A stretch of 44,081 nt of DNA from a virus: the IMG/VR virus record IMGVR_UViG_3300024519_000003, positions 1 through 44,081 of that record. One strand, given 5' to 3'. Both the position numbers and the translations under genes were made by a program. The notes below the pieces were generated by a model. The model did not search any database. It was not told the DNA's origin and was given only the letters and a program-made list of their open reading frames with translations. Below are positions 32,443-41,672 of the stretch, piece after piece. How positions within the stretch are numbered: position 1 is the first letter of the stretch; each line of letters begins with the position of its first letter.

Positions 32443-32486
32443 AGTATTGTTTTATATAAAAAATTTAACCTGACTTATTCTCGTAT

Positions 32487-32654
32487 TTACAATTCTATTG
32501 CTATTTTTCAACTAAAAACACCTAAACTATAATCAGTTAGTGTGTCTTCTATTAATATTTTCTTATCTCAAAGGTAATGACTCCTGAACCTCTCTACCCT
32601 AATCTTAAATTCCTCCTCAGACTCATTAGTTTTTGATTCAAGTTGAATTTGCAT
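32487..32654 (-). CDS. Small acidic protein
   Basis: 55 aa: acidic-basic helix (SKTNESEEEFKIRVERF) followed by a short beta C-terminus. Two TGA. No family recognised. Confidence 0.6.
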
Positions 32655-32701
32655 TATAACTCTATTATATATCATTCTTCCTTTTTATAGAAATTAAAAC
32701 A

Positions 32702-33073
32702 TTAATATTCCCTAAATCGCGCACCACATTCCTTACTGTCTCATTGTACCGCATTACACCTAAATTCTATAGCCTTCGTTTCGTACTCTCCTCATTCTCT
32801 CTTATAACAATGATGATTATATGTTGCAAATAATCAAGTTGATACGACACGTTGTCATTCATCAGGCACATATTGATATATTTTACCAGAAAAAACACTT
32901 ATATCATAATTCCAGTCATATATTTTTTCTCATTCTCAAGAAAATTGACATATATAGTAATTATCTGTAACATTACTGTCTTCTAATAGTTCTACTATGT
33001 AATTACCATTGTACGGCTCACACCCACTAAGTATCACTACTGCTAGTATAGGTATTATTAGTTGTAGTTTCAT
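32702..33073 (-). CDS. Phage lipoprotein
   Basis: 123 aa. Signal peptide MKLQLIIPILAVVILSGC ends in a lipobox (L-S-G-C), so Cys18 should be lipidated and the protein anchored on the outer side of the membrane. The mature part has six more Cys and several TGA=Gly. Phage lipoproteins often block superinfection. This fits its early-region position but is inferred. Confidence 0.8.
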
Positions 33074-33085
33074 GATTAACCTAAA

Positions 33086-33472
33086 TTAAATAAATGATAA
33101 TAGATCTTTTGCTTTCTCTATAAATTTTTGAGTATCTCATATTTTCATCCCATGTGTTATATAAGGGCAAGAACTATAAATTCTCTGATTTTTTTCTAAC
33201 TTTTCCGAATAATTTGATATATATAGTAAGTGGTATAATATATCGTAAGATGGTTTTGTTTTATCTATTCATGCAATAAACATACCTCGATACTCTATTT
33301 TTTCTGGACTTGGCCCAAATGACATAGTACTTTCATAAACCTTTCATTTATTAACTATAACTCGCTCCTCTGCTTTTTTATTCCAGTACTTAGCCTTCTC
33401 TCTATTTAATTCATCTTGTTTTAACTCTAGTTGTTTTTTTAATTCAAATATTTCATTCTTTATATTTTTCAT
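33086..33472 (-). CDS. Unknown coiled-coil protein
   Basis: 128 aa. An N-terminal coiled coil (residues 1-45, Lys/Glu/Leu-rich) is followed by a compact globular part (STMSFGPSPEKIEYRGMFIAG). Three TGA. No family recognised. Confidence 0.7.
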
Positions 33473-33507
33473 AATCATCTAACAATCTAAATATTTACTG
33501 TGGTGGG

Positions 33508-33753
33508 TTAATTAAGCTCAATTGTTAGGGTTTCGTAATCATACATCGATATATGGTATCTATCTAATAGCGCTTCTAACTTTGACAACTCTTTCGTAAT
33601 ATACATATTGTTTTTATAATAATACTCATCTAACCCTTGCCTAGACTCAAAATACTCTTCTTGATTCACTTTTAAGATCCTACAAATATTTCTAACATCT
33701 GACCCTAGGATAATTCACATATTAATTTGTATTTCTCGTGCTTCTTTCTTCAT
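33508..33753 (-). CDS. Small helical protein
   Basis: 81 aa, helical, Glu/Lys/Tyr-rich, one TGA near residue 13. Ends with TYETLTIELN-like residues. No family recognised. Confidence 0.65.
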
Positions 33754-33763
33754 TATATAATCT

Positions 33764-34051
33764 TTATTGAGTTAAATAATCTATATATAATCACACTATT
33801 CATCCTACCATAACAGCCCCTATCAACATTCAAAAAAGAACGGGGATGATATTCCACATATCAGCTTTATATATTGTATCTCATATTTTATAATCAACTC
33901 ATAACTCATCTAGGGCCTCTAATGTCCTTCTATCTATCGTGATAGTTACTTCACCTGTAAGTTCTGTAGTTGTGTATGTTCGCTCTGATCAGATATTTGC
34001 ATTATTCATATATATATCGGCATATGGTCTTGGTCGTATTGAATCTGGCAT
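33764..34051 (-). CDS. Small membrane-tethered protein
   Basis: 95 aa. A soluble N-terminal 70 residues (TELTGEVTITIDRRTLEALDELG) precede a C-terminal membrane segment of about 22 residues with many TGA glycines. ATG directly follows the DUF1737 gene's TAG. Could be a tail-anchored regulator. Unknown. Confidence 0.65.
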
Positions 34052-34252
34052 CTATATACTATTACTATCTAAATTTTCATACTTTACCATTGCTTGCATA
34101 AACATTAAATTATTAACGGGGTCTTCAATTAATCATCATATTGGTTCGTATCAAAACTTAATATATTTACTGACCACGTTAGATATATAGACATCTTCAA
34201 TTTCAAAAGGAGTTCACCTTACTATCTTATACTCTACTATCTTTCTATTCAT
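34052..34252 (-). CDS. DUF1737-family protein
   Basis: 66 aa. KIVEYKIVRG, a helix, then GYEPIGGLIED and MFMQAMVKYE match the DUF1737 signature (GW-plGG ... QAMVK). The two glycines of PIGG are TGA, another check on the code. These small proteins are widespread in phages and bacteria, function unknown. An AAGG lies before the ATG. Confidence 0.85.
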
Positions 34253-34364
34253 CCTTTAATAAGTTATTTATTTAAAAAAAGGGTCTGACTCCTTCAACTA
34301 CAGATAGTATATTCATGTCTATCTATAATGTAAGTTTTATCATCCCTTTAGTGTATACTTTTAG

Positions 34365-35030
34365 TTATCAGTTTGTTTTTTTTAACTCCATTTCCTTATT
34401 AATTTTTTTCCATTTCTTAATCTCTTTAATCATATGATCCCTATCAAGAGTAACTATTCTATGTTTTTTGGACTCCAATAATTCTACTTTCTTGATGCCT
34501 ATCTTTTCAATTAATCATTTTCTATATTCAATAGGGGCTCATCATTTAAACCCATTACAGGTTTTACATTGCAAATGGATATTATCTAAATCAAAAGCAA
34601 CTGAATTTAATCTTCTTGATAGATAATGTCCTCCATCACATCATTTATAATGTCTTATGTTTTCGCAAGAAATACATTTTCAATATCAAGCTTCATTTGA
34701 ATCTCTAAGTCTTACATATTTCTGTAATGCTGTTAGTAGATCTTGTTTTAATTTTGGCAAGGTTTTTCAATTAGACTTATATTTTACTAACTTATATCAC
34801 TTGATGGCTCTTATTTTGTTTTTAAATTTGGTCTCGACTTGTCTCTCTATCTTTTTTTTTGCTTTTTCCCATTCCTGTTCTTGCTTCAAAATTATTTTAC
34901 ATCTCTTTGTGTCTAACATTTTAATATATTTTCTATTTAGAGACATCTCTTTTGCAAAAAGCTTTTGTTTTAATTCATGAGCCATCTTATATTCTAATTC
35001 TTGTATTTGTTGATCTTTTGTTTTTTTCAT
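34365..35030 (-). CDS. ninG: NinG-like recombination protein
   Basis: 221 aa. N-terminal Lys/Glu coiled coil, then the NinG core: CISCENIRHYKGCDGGHYLSR, FDLDNIHLQCKTCNGFKGG, followed by YRKGLIEKIG. Four Cys form a zinc site beside the HY motif of this lambda Rap/NinG family, which acts on recombination intermediates. TGA supplies the conserved glycines. A TTG five codons upstream is possible, but the ATG was preferred. Confidence 0.85.
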
Positions 35031-35054
35031 ACCTATGCTATACAAGATAAATAT

Positions 35055-35378
35055 TTAGAAAGGAAGCAAATCATCAGAATCTTCTACTTGTACCCCAATC
35101 TCTATTTTCTTAATACTCCAAGCATTCACCCCATTATAGAATTTACCGTTATACTCGTTCGCTCTAAAGTTTAATGATGCCTCAATATTATCTCATACCT
35201 TAAAGTCGTTTAATATATCTACTCTATCTTTAATAAGATCTACTGCTATTGATCCTTTGTATTCTTTATCAGACACTTCTTCGATAACGAATGTCTTTTT
35301 GCGTAGATTGTTTTGTCCTACAGTCTCTTCTTTTCCTATGTAAGTAATAGTACCCACAAATTTTCCTTCTTTAATCAT
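35055..35378 (-). CDS. DUF3127 OB-fold ssDNA-binding-like protein
   Basis: 107 aa. GKFVGTITYIG, then LRKKTFVIEE, VDILNDFKVGDNIEASLNFRANEY and FYNGVNAWSIKKIE follow the DUF3127 pattern (OB-fold, phage single-stranded-DNA-binding type), ending in an acidic VEDSDDLLPF tail like those that recruit partners in SSBs. Likely coats DNA during replication and annealing. Confidence 0.8.
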
Positions 35379-35380
35379 AA

Positions 35381-35401
35381 TAATGTTTTGTAATAATAAA
35401 T
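35381..35401 (-). repeat. 21-base leader repeat, copy 1
   Basis: Identical to 35635-35655. In the leftward sense it reads ATTTATTATTACAAAACATTA, just ahead of the DUF3127 start. Confidence 0.7.
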
Positions 35402-35404
35402 AAT

Positions 35405-35635
35405 TTAATCTGAGTCTCATTCATATAAACAGTCACAACATATTACCTGTCATCTACACATAGGACAGAGCTCATTATCGCATCAAATTACATGCAATTG
35501 TCATTCCTTTACCTTACAATCATGACACTCTACTCAATCTCATCAATCATAAGCTATACGATCCACATATGCTATAATTTTATATGTTTTTTGAGTCTGT
35601 GCTTCCTTTATCCTCTCTGGTCGTTCTGGTAACAT
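35405..35635 (-). CDS. Multi-Cys zinc-ribbon protein
   Basis: 76 aa. ECHDCK, GCDNELCPMCRG and VICCDCLY hold nine Cys in C-x-x-C patterns, enough for two zinc sites. TGA encodes most glycines. Likely nucleic-acid- or protein-binding. It shares its 21-base leader with the OB-fold gene. Confidence 0.75.
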
Positions 35636-35655
35636 AATGTTTTGTAATAATAAAT
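35635..35655 (-). repeat. 21-base leader repeat, copy 2
   Basis: Second identical copy of the AT-rich leader, immediately before the zinc-ribbon ATG at 35635. The repeated position directly before two start codons suggests a shared initiation or regulatory signal. Confidence 0.7.
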
Positions 35656-35717
35656 CAAAAATATTTTACTGATACGGTGTACGTCTACAACATAGTATTA
35701 GTATTTGGTGATAACTT

Positions 35718-35894
35718 TTAGTTAGTTCTTTCACCCGTAACCATAACTTGGTTCTCATTCAGGTCATCTTTTTTTACTTTATCCATACAGTAATGACATA
35801 CAGGTATAGGTATCTTATCGTTACCTAATGTGAAGTTTATCTTTGTTTCTGTTATCTCTACTTTTTTTCAGCATTTAACGCATATTTTGAGCAT
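35718..35894 (-). CDS. Small zinc-binding protein
   Basis: 58 aa. ICVKCGKK and VCHYCMDK form a four-Cys site with a short beta hairpin between. One TGA in the first knuckle. No further assignment. Confidence 0.7.
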
Positions 35895-35905
35895 TGAATA
35901 AATTA

Positions 35906-36139
35906 TTAATTAAAAATACTACTTCTTTCTCTGTTTTCTATAGGCGGATCAATAGCATTTAATTTAATTGACTTAATACTCAATGTTCAGTCATATAATT
36001 CTATATTAGTTACTCTAAATGATTCATATTTATCTGGATAGTCAAACATATCTATCACAATATGAGCAAGTAATTCGTTTGGAGTCAATGTTTGTAATAA
36101 TCATATATCAAAAGTAGATTGTTCTTGATCTTTAGTCAT
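35906..36139 (-). CDS. Small early protein, unknown
   Basis: 77 aa, acidic. Helical N-terminus (LLQTLTPNELLAHIVIDMF), then beta strands. Two TGA. No family recognised. Confidence 0.7.
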
Positions 36140-36165
36140 TATTATTATTTTTTTTATATAAAACT

Positions 36166-36405
36166 TTATTTACTAGCCTTTTTGATTTTTATGAATTTAT
36201 CAAATGCTTGTTTGAAATCTCATCATACACGCTGTGACAGTATTCATAGAGCCATCCAAACTTTACCATGAGTTTCTATTAAATCATTTGATACTTCAAC
36301 TATATCTTTGTTTGTAGTTCAAAAATCTAGTATAAAATCTTTGAGGCTGGTAACATCTTTCATTGTTTCTTGATCTATGTGTCTTTTTTTTAATGAATTA
36401 AGCAT
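36166..36405 (-). CDS. Small early helical protein
   Basis: 79 aa, helical. NDLIETHGKVWMALGILSQRVGG with TGA glycines, basic C-terminus. Overlaps the next upstream gene. No family recognised. Confidence 0.7.
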
Positions 36406-36850
36406 TATTAGGATATGTAAGATATAAATATTCACAAACTATTTTGCGCATTAAGTCGACATACTTTTTATCAAAGGTTCATTGTTCATTGAACTGAATA
36501 GGTATCCAGTTTTCAGGCAGAGGGATTTGAAACTTCTTTCTCAGCGCTTTTAGTAAGAGATATTCAGTCAATTTAACCTCCTTAATTTTTTCATACTCAC
36601 CCATTATATGTAAAGCATCTCACCTAACACTTTCAGGTAGCGATACGATTAAATCGTAAATCTCATTAGACGGTATTGGTCAATACGATGATATATTTGT
36701 AACATTTAATCTTGTTCAAGATACTGTCACGAACTTATTAGTTTCTAGCAAAGCGTCTACTAATTTAGCTTTATCTGCTTCAAATATAAATATTTGTTTA
36801 TCATAAGTCTTAAGCATAAATAGTTGTTTAAACTCTTTAATTGCCGTCAT
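36398..36850 (-). CDS. Early protein, unknown (replication operon)
   Basis: 150 aa, helical. VRGDALHIMGEYEKIKEVKLTEYLLLKALRKKFQ then a Trp-containing loop and a final Cys-containing helix. Its ATG shares a base with the stop of the replisome organiser, so it probably works with it (a loader-like partner would be a guess). Confidence 0.7.
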
Positions 36851-37584
36851 TATATATTTATTTTAGAAACTGAAAGATTCTTTTTAGGGTTTTTAACTTC
36901 TCAGTACATCTGGTTAGCAACTTGTTGCAACGACGCTAAGTCGTAATAGATCTTCTTAGGTGAAGATATCTTTCTAATATCGTACTTACTCTTAGATATC
37001 AGTGCTAGTAATCCTGATAGATAATCATCCCGCTTCCATTCTCAGGACGCAATCTTATCTAATTTGTTAATTTTGTTTATGAGATGTTTAGCATATTGAC
37101 GTTGTTCTTTCTTAGTTCAATCTACTATTCAGCCATTTACTCATTTAATTAAATCTAAACACAAATTCACATCCTCGTTTCAATAGACTTTAGTCTCTTT
37201 ATCTTTAGATAAAGTTATTTCTTTCTTTTCATTATCAGTAACAGTATCAGTTACATTAACAGTATCAGTTACAGCTAGATTTGCTAGATTTTCTTTAGCA
37301 ATTTTAGCACTTGCTAGCTTTTGCTTAGTTTTGCTTGATTTTGCTAGTCATCATTTCTTTCCAGCTATCTTTCTTTTTTCCAATACTTCTTCTCGTTTGC
37401 TGTTATTATCATCTATCTGTTTCTTTATTTTAGACCAGATAAACTTAATTGGTCATATATCTCACACCTCTATTCAATTGTAGTAATTCATTATTGTCTG
37501 GAAAAATAGTCATTTCTCTTCTAAATTCATTTCAGTAGTGTAGTCTATCCAATCAGCATAGACTATAAAAGTTTTCTTTGCCAT
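36850..37584 (-). CDS. Replisome organiser-like protein (DUF6291 / DnaD-like)
   Basis: 244 aa. Residues 1-85 (KKTFIVYADWIDYTTEMNLEEKG, FQTIMNYYNG, KFIWSKIKKQIDDNNSKREE, AGKKGGLAKSS) match the N-terminal phage replication-initiator domain family (DUF6291-like). A Thr/Val-Asp repeat linker (VTDTVNVTDTVTD) leads to a helical C-terminal domain. Probably binds the phage origin and recruits host helicase. First gene of the leftward block, behind a structured leader. Confidence 0.8.
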
Positions 37585-37591
37585 CAAAAAA

Positions 37592-37682
37592 ATACATATA
37601 ATAAAAAACTAGAGGACCTAAGCCGCCAAGCCAAGTATCCCCTAGTTCTTTATTATATGCATTAGAATAGGTGGCGGCTTAG
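37592..37682 (-). promoter_or_regulatory. Pseudoknotted leader / attenuator of the replication operon
   Basis: A 25-base stem (37592-37616 with 37638-37662) closes a 21-base loop. Its three non-Watson-Crick positions are G-U in the leftward RNA but A-C mismatches on the other strand, so the leftward transcript is the functional one. Loop bases 37618-37628 pair perfectly over 11 bp with 37672-37682, forming an H-type pseudoknot or alternative fold. The stem ends in a T-run just before the replication-gene ATG, so it can act as a terminator or block initiation. Confidence 0.75.
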
Positions 37683-37879
37683 ATTTAAACTTGATTGACG
37701 TTTCGATCTACTGCCATCCTATACAAAGAATCGTATCTTTCAATACTAATTCAATAAAACGAGTTTACATTTTTACATTTTGTTTTCAAGTATTTTTATG
37801 TTTATTCGATAACTTACGGTTTGCATTGATATTATCTATTAAGTCGGTGATAATGCTTTGAAAACGTAGTGATGCAACC

Positions 37880-37905
37880 AACAAGTCCTTCGGGGTTGTT
37901 TTTTT
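37880..37905 (+). terminator. Terminator-like hairpin 1 in control region
   Basis: AACAA(G)TCC-TTCG-GGGTTGTT stem with a UUCG-type tetraloop, followed by seven T. Strong rightward terminator for which no upstream rightward gene exists, implying a small RNA. Confidence 0.8.
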
Positions 37906-37978
37906 GTTTGACTTCACTATAACAATAATATCATTGGAATACACAACCGAGCACATAAGATTTCAAATGTAAGATGAT

Positions 37979-38001
37979 CAGAGCTACGTCCTCTGGTTTT
38001 T
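37979..38001 (+). terminator. Weak terminator-like hairpin 2
   Basis: CAGAG-CTACGTC-CTCTG followed by GTTTTTC. Short stem, moderately convincing. Confidence 0.45.
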
Positions 38002-38066
38002 CTTTCCCTTGAAAACAATACTAACTTTCTTATCTTATTATTAGGTTTATGCAAAACCGTCCTTAA

Positions 38067-38092
38067 AAGACCTGTTCGACCAGGTCTTTTTT
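38067..38092 (+). terminator. Terminator-like hairpin 3
   Basis: Eight-pair AAGACCTG-TTCGAC-CAGGTCTT followed by six T. Strong rightward terminator, again without an upstream ORF. Confidence 0.8.
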
Positions 38093-38133
38093 CTTGAAAT
38101 AAATGTATTTTTCTATATTGTTCTAATACCAAT

Positions 38134-38195
38134 ATTCAGCGGAGATTAAAATGCGAGCTATAGTAGTGCATTAATCTTGACGGCTGAATTTTTTT
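38134..38195 (+). terminator. Long terminator-like hairpin 4
   Basis: ATTCAGC/GCTGAAT outer stem, inner AGATT/AATCT and AATGC/GCATT helices, then seven T. Longer than a simple terminator. It could be a small structured RNA that ends in its own terminator. Confidence 0.65.
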
Positions 38196-38196
38196 A

Positions 38197-38212
38197 ATAA
38201 CCAAAAGTTATC
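38197..38212. promoter_or_regulatory. Operator-like dyad
   Basis: ATAACC-AAAA-GTTATC, an imperfect dyad of the GATAAC/GTTATC type, about 90 bases upstream of the first rightward gene. Related sequences occur at 43064-43080 (perfect GATAACT/AGTTATC), 35710-35724 and 34357-34369. Could be a target of the Cro-like protein encoded at 40040. Confidence 0.4.
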
Positions 38213-38298
38213 ACTAAATTGTTATTATATATATATTATATGTTTTGATTGTTTATTATAATATTGTTTAGTAAAACTTTATGATCAAATAATTAATT

Positions 38299-38685
38299 AT
38301 GAACTTAAGAGATATAAGAAAAAAAACAAATAAAATTGTAAAAAGATTAAGCAACCTAGATTCATTGATTAATTATTTACAGAAAACAAAAAAAGAAGAC
38401 TGGATGTTAGGTGTATGTGCATCTAAAAACTGAAAAAAAAGGTGTTTATTAGGTCACATATTTTACTGGGGGTGAGGGGATGATTGATCGTGATCTGAAA
38501 CTATAGATATATTTGAGGATATGCGAGCTACAACATATATGTTTTATCCTGTGAATGATTGACAACACCCAAAATATAAACAAAAACATGCTAAAGATAG
38601 GTGTATACAATACTTGAAAGACCTACAATTATGAAAAAGAAAGACTACGCAACAATTATGTGAAGATCAGGTTAAATTTTTTTAA
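38299..38685 (+). CDS. First rightward early protein, unknown
   Basis: 128 aa. Basic N-terminal helix, then GVCASKNGKKRCLLGHIF, a GGGDDGSGS loop made mostly of TGA glycines, and a Cys/His-containing C-terminal half. The middle loosely resembles small phage CLLG-type domain proteins (DUF6197-like), but not enough to assign. First gene after the control region, so likely early. Confidence 0.75.
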
Positions 38686-38698
38686 AAAAAGAAACACA

Positions 38699-38896
38699 AT
38701 GGCGCAATTAATAAGGAAGTTTGAGTATGAAAGTAAGATATTACAAAAAAAAATAGAAGCTGGGCGATATTGGGACTCAATGAAAATTATAGCGTTCTCA
38801 ATAGATTGATCGAGTATAACACTATGGACAGAAGACTTGCTTCAAATACGAATTAAATGGGACGGTAAGACCTTAGATTTTATTAGTAATAATTAA
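38699..38896 (+). CDS. Small early protein
   Basis: 65 aa: basic helix, then beta strands (MKIIAFSIDGSSITLW, QIRIKWDGKTLDF). One TGA. No family recognised. Confidence 0.7.
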
Positions 38897-38898
38897 GT

Positions 38899-39303
38899 AT
38901 GAATAGATTTAAACAAAGAGTACGAACAGGAAATTGATTTATATATAACTATGAAGAAAATTGCTGTAGCTGGGACACTGCATTAGATGAGTATTGTGAT
39001 TACGATAAAGAAGCTAAAGTCTATTATGGGAAAAATAGATCACAGTGCACATGACTTAAAGATAAGAATGGAGTTGATATATATGAGGGGGATATCCTAC
39101 AATTTTCAAATAAGCGAGAACGATATAAAAAGTTTTGATTAAATAAGGAAGAAGTTGAGAACAATCACACAAAGTATCCCTACGAAAGGAGAGAAGTTGT
39201 TGTGCCTGAAGGGTATGAGCGATTATTGTCTAATGAAATAATGCAATACCGAGAAGTCATATGAAATGTCCGAGAGAATCCAGATTTACTTAATAAAGAC
39301 TAA
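38899..39303 (+). CDS. YopX-family phage protein
   Basis: 134 aa. CTGLKDKNGVDIYEGDILQF and REVIGNVRENPDLL are the signature start and end of the YopX family of small phage proteins (beta-rich, function unknown). Four TGA=Gly, two of which fill conserved family glycines. Starts 2 bases after the previous stop. Confidence 0.9.
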
Positions 39304-39304
39304 T

Positions 39305-39739
39305 ATGTTTGGTTATAATCCAATTCAGAAATATATAATAACAAATATTGACAATATTCTTGAATGATTATCTATAGATGATTTAGCGTTTATTAAAAAC
39401 AGAGCATCTAAAATTAAAAAAGAAAAAAAATTATTGAAAATGTCTTTAAATAAAACAAAGCTGACGTGGGATGTATTCATAGATAAAAACAAGGAACAAC
39501 TAAAACAAACCAAAGGGATGGAGGATAAAATAATATTTACTAATCACGCTAGATATAGAGGATGGGAAAAATTAGGTGAAGATGTAGAATATATAAAAAA
39601 TGACATCAAAAATTTCAGGAAGCATGGGAAGGTAATATTAAATAATAAATTAAAAATATATACAAATGAAAACAGATATATCGTAGAGTATCTACCAAAA
39701 GAGGATAAATATATAATAATAACTTGTTATAAAAAATAA
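39305..39739 (+). CDS. DUF4258/RelE-superfamily-like protein
   Basis: 144 aa. Charged N-terminal helix (1-45), then IIFTNHARYRGWEKL, an internal helix, and strands NENRYIVEYLP and KYIIITCYKK. The T-x-HA-x-x-R start and beta end are typical of DUF4258 proteins, distant relatives of RelE-type mRNA interferases. Toxin activity cannot be claimed. No antitoxin is evident next door. Confidence 0.7.
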
Positions 39740-39759
39740 TTTAACCCCTAATAAAGATA

Positions 39760-40047
39760 ATGAATAAAGAGTTTGAAAAAATGATTAGTGAAATAACTTC
39801 ACTAGATATGCAAGCATCAGTAGATAATGATGATCCAAATGAGTCACATATCACATATACATATAATTGAGGAAAGCAGGTTGTTGTTAAATGTGATGAA
39901 CGAAAGAGAACTAGCGAAGACTTAAAAAGTGAAATCATCCGAAGGTTATTAAATAGGCAATGCAACTATAATAAAAATAAGGCAATACTTAAATTTGCAG
40001 TAATAGTATGTTTTTTACTTTTTATAATGGGATTGTTTAATGTTTAA
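39760..40047 (+). CDS. Early tail-anchored membrane protein
   Basis: 95 aa: soluble acidic N-terminus, basic middle (DERKRTSEDLKSEIIRRLL), C-terminal membrane segment (about 75-93). Overlaps the HTH gene by 8 bases. Unknown. Confidence 0.7.
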
Positions 40048-40228
40048 AGCAGCGAAAATCAATATAGCAGACCTAGCCAAATATCTAGGACTAGAAAGAC
40101 AATTTTTATATCAAATAGATAAGGGAGAAAGAAAGTTACCCAAAAAATATCGACCTTTAGTGAGAGATTATATCCAGATAGTTGCAAGTTGATTACTGGC
40201 GTTAGATAACATAATGAAAGAAAGTTAA
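40040..40228 (+). CDS. Cro/XRE-like helix-turn-helix protein
   Basis: 62 aa. INIADLAKYLGLERQFLYQIDKGERKLP is a helix-turn-helix with the QI-GxRxLP tail of Cro/C1-type regulators. One TGA in the C-terminal helix. Small size suggests a Cro-like repressor acting at the control region (candidate dyads at 38197 and 43064). Confidence 0.8.
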
Positions 40229-40372
40229 AAGAAAGTCTTGCATTACAAATGTAAAGCAGTATAGTTTAAGACAGTCAAGCGAAAGACACAGTCAGGATTC
40301 AAGTCATTAGTATTTATACTATACCTTGCAAACGTTAAAGCTTAGATCTTCTTTATTAACTATACTATTATT
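40229..40372 (+). other. Intergenic stretch with possible RNA fold
   Basis: No ORF. GTATAGT (about 40259) and ACTATAC (about 40318) can close a stem around GACAGTC and GACTGTG-like repeats. May be a leader for the gene at 40373. Confidence 0.3.
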
Positions 40373-40744
40373 ATGGACTTCATCTATTCAGAAGAATTAA
40401 AAAAATGATTTGATACTGACATGTATATATCAGATTGTATACCATCTCTTAATATTCAAAGTGAAGATAGTTTATTAGAGAAGTTGTTTAGCGGTAATTT
40501 GTTTTTTGAAAAACTATTGGGTATAAAAAGACATACTGATATAAATGATGCTCTATTACAAAACTATTATAATTATTGTTTTTGAAATGATGCTGAGTTA
40601 AGAAATTGATTTAAAGAATATCTTAGAGATTTAGGTTATAGTAGTACTGAATGAGTAGAAGATGGATATGAAAAATATTGTAGAGAAAGTTATAGTGAAG
40701 TATGTAGTAAAGAAGAGCTCCCTTTATTTAATAAACTGGACTAA
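40373..40744 (+). CDS. Early protein, unknown
   Basis: 123 aa, acidic, Tyr/Asn/Leu-rich with four Cys. TGA encodes most glycines. Stop and next start overlap by one base (TAATG). No family recognised. Confidence 0.75.
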
Positions 40745-41025
40745 TGAAAAGAGAAATAGAAGTAGGAAATGTGTATAGATTAGATATACCGCAAAAAAGG
40801 ATGTATTGATGAGACGATTACGCTTATATTAGAATTGTTAGTATGAAATGAGATCACTTCTATGGTGTTAACTGGTTGTCTTATAATTTATTTTGATTTG
40901 GAAGTACCAGTATTGTTACTAGAGAATGATTGAATGGACGAATCTCTAGATCTAAGTATGTTTGAAAACTAAAGCCTCGATATAAACGTTTATTTGGTAA
41001 ACAAATATGGGAAAATGATAAGTAA
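40744..41025 (+). CDS. Early protein, unknown beta-rich
   Basis: 93 aa, beta-rich and basic. VGNVYRLDIPQKRMYGGDDYAYIRIV then YGVNWLSYNLFGFG. Could be an SH3-like small protein. Unknown function. Eight or more TGA. Confidence 0.7.
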
Positions 41026-41158
41026 TAGAGATCAAGCAATTGAAATAAGTGAACAGTTAGAACAACAAGAGAATAAACAAATGGATTTTGAGTGTTATGA
41101 TTATGATGATGAATATGAATACGGAAATTGAGATATTTGATGTTGACCTGATTTTTAA
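41015..41158 (+). CDS. Small acidic protein
   Basis: 47 aa, Gln/Glu helix followed by a Tyr/Asp-rich acidic tail ending NGDIGCGPDF. Overlaps the previous gene by 11 bases. Such tails often mimic DNA or bind partners. No assignment. Confidence 0.6.
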
Positions 41159-41176
41159 TATTTAACGACAACTATA

Positions 41177-41653
41177 ATGAACTTAAAAGATTTAAAAGCC
41201 ATTATACCAACTAAATTTAGAATAGGTAATTGAGTAGGTAATTACACAATGGATTGATCTATAAAAGTATATCAAAAGTTTTCTGTACTTGGTTATATCG
41301 ATGCTAGGGATGTGATGGATTTCTTAGATAAAACTGTAGGAGAAGAGAACCGACAAAGAGATCATAAAGAAGTTGCTTGAAAGGTTTATTCATGACTAGG
41401 GTTGAAAATATGAGAAGAGCGAGTCTGGAAATGGGATTGTTGAACTGCTAGTAAAACAGAAAAAGATAAATGACAAGCTAGTGACTCATTCAAACGTGCT
41501 TGTGTAAACTGGGGGATTGGTAGATTTCTATATACATTACCTAATCTATATATCTCTAAATCAGAGGCTGATAGCAATAAATATAAGATAACAGAATTTG
41601 TTAAAATTAAATTTAAATCTAATTTACTTGATCGACATATCAACAATAGTTAG
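41177..41653 (+). CDS. Rad52/22-like single-strand annealing protein
   Basis: 158 aa. SVLGYIDARDVMDFLDKTVGEENRQ, CGTASKTEKDKGQASDSFKRACVNWGIGRFLYTLPNLY is the Rad52/Rad22 (Sak-type) phage recombinase core: the SFKRA-x-x-x-(W/F)GIGRxLY motif is diagnostic. TGA fills conserved Gly positions. Anneals complementary strands during phage recombination and replication, probably with the DUF3127 SSB-like protein. Confidence 0.9.
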
Positions 41654-41672
41654 TTTATATATTAAGTATAAA

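Larger units (their letters stand above)
37683..38298 (+). other. Divergent control region with no protein gene
   Basis: About 0.6 kb without a credible ORF in code 25, lying between the leftward replication genes and the rightward early genes. It holds four terminator-like hairpins in the rightward sense, an operator-like dyad and AT-rich blocks (38221-38240). Likely contains divergent promoters and perhaps the origin, although no iteron array is visible. Confidence 0.6.

Noticed and set aside
37917-38132. 71-aa leftward ORF in the control region
   Set aside because: TTG start, odd composition, no TGA, and it overlaps terminator hairpins; a chance ORF.
39305-40228. Toxin-antitoxin pair from the DUF4258-like and HTH genes
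   Set aside because: They are separated by a membrane-protein gene and lack the usual tight pairing; a Cro-like regulator fits the HTH gene better.
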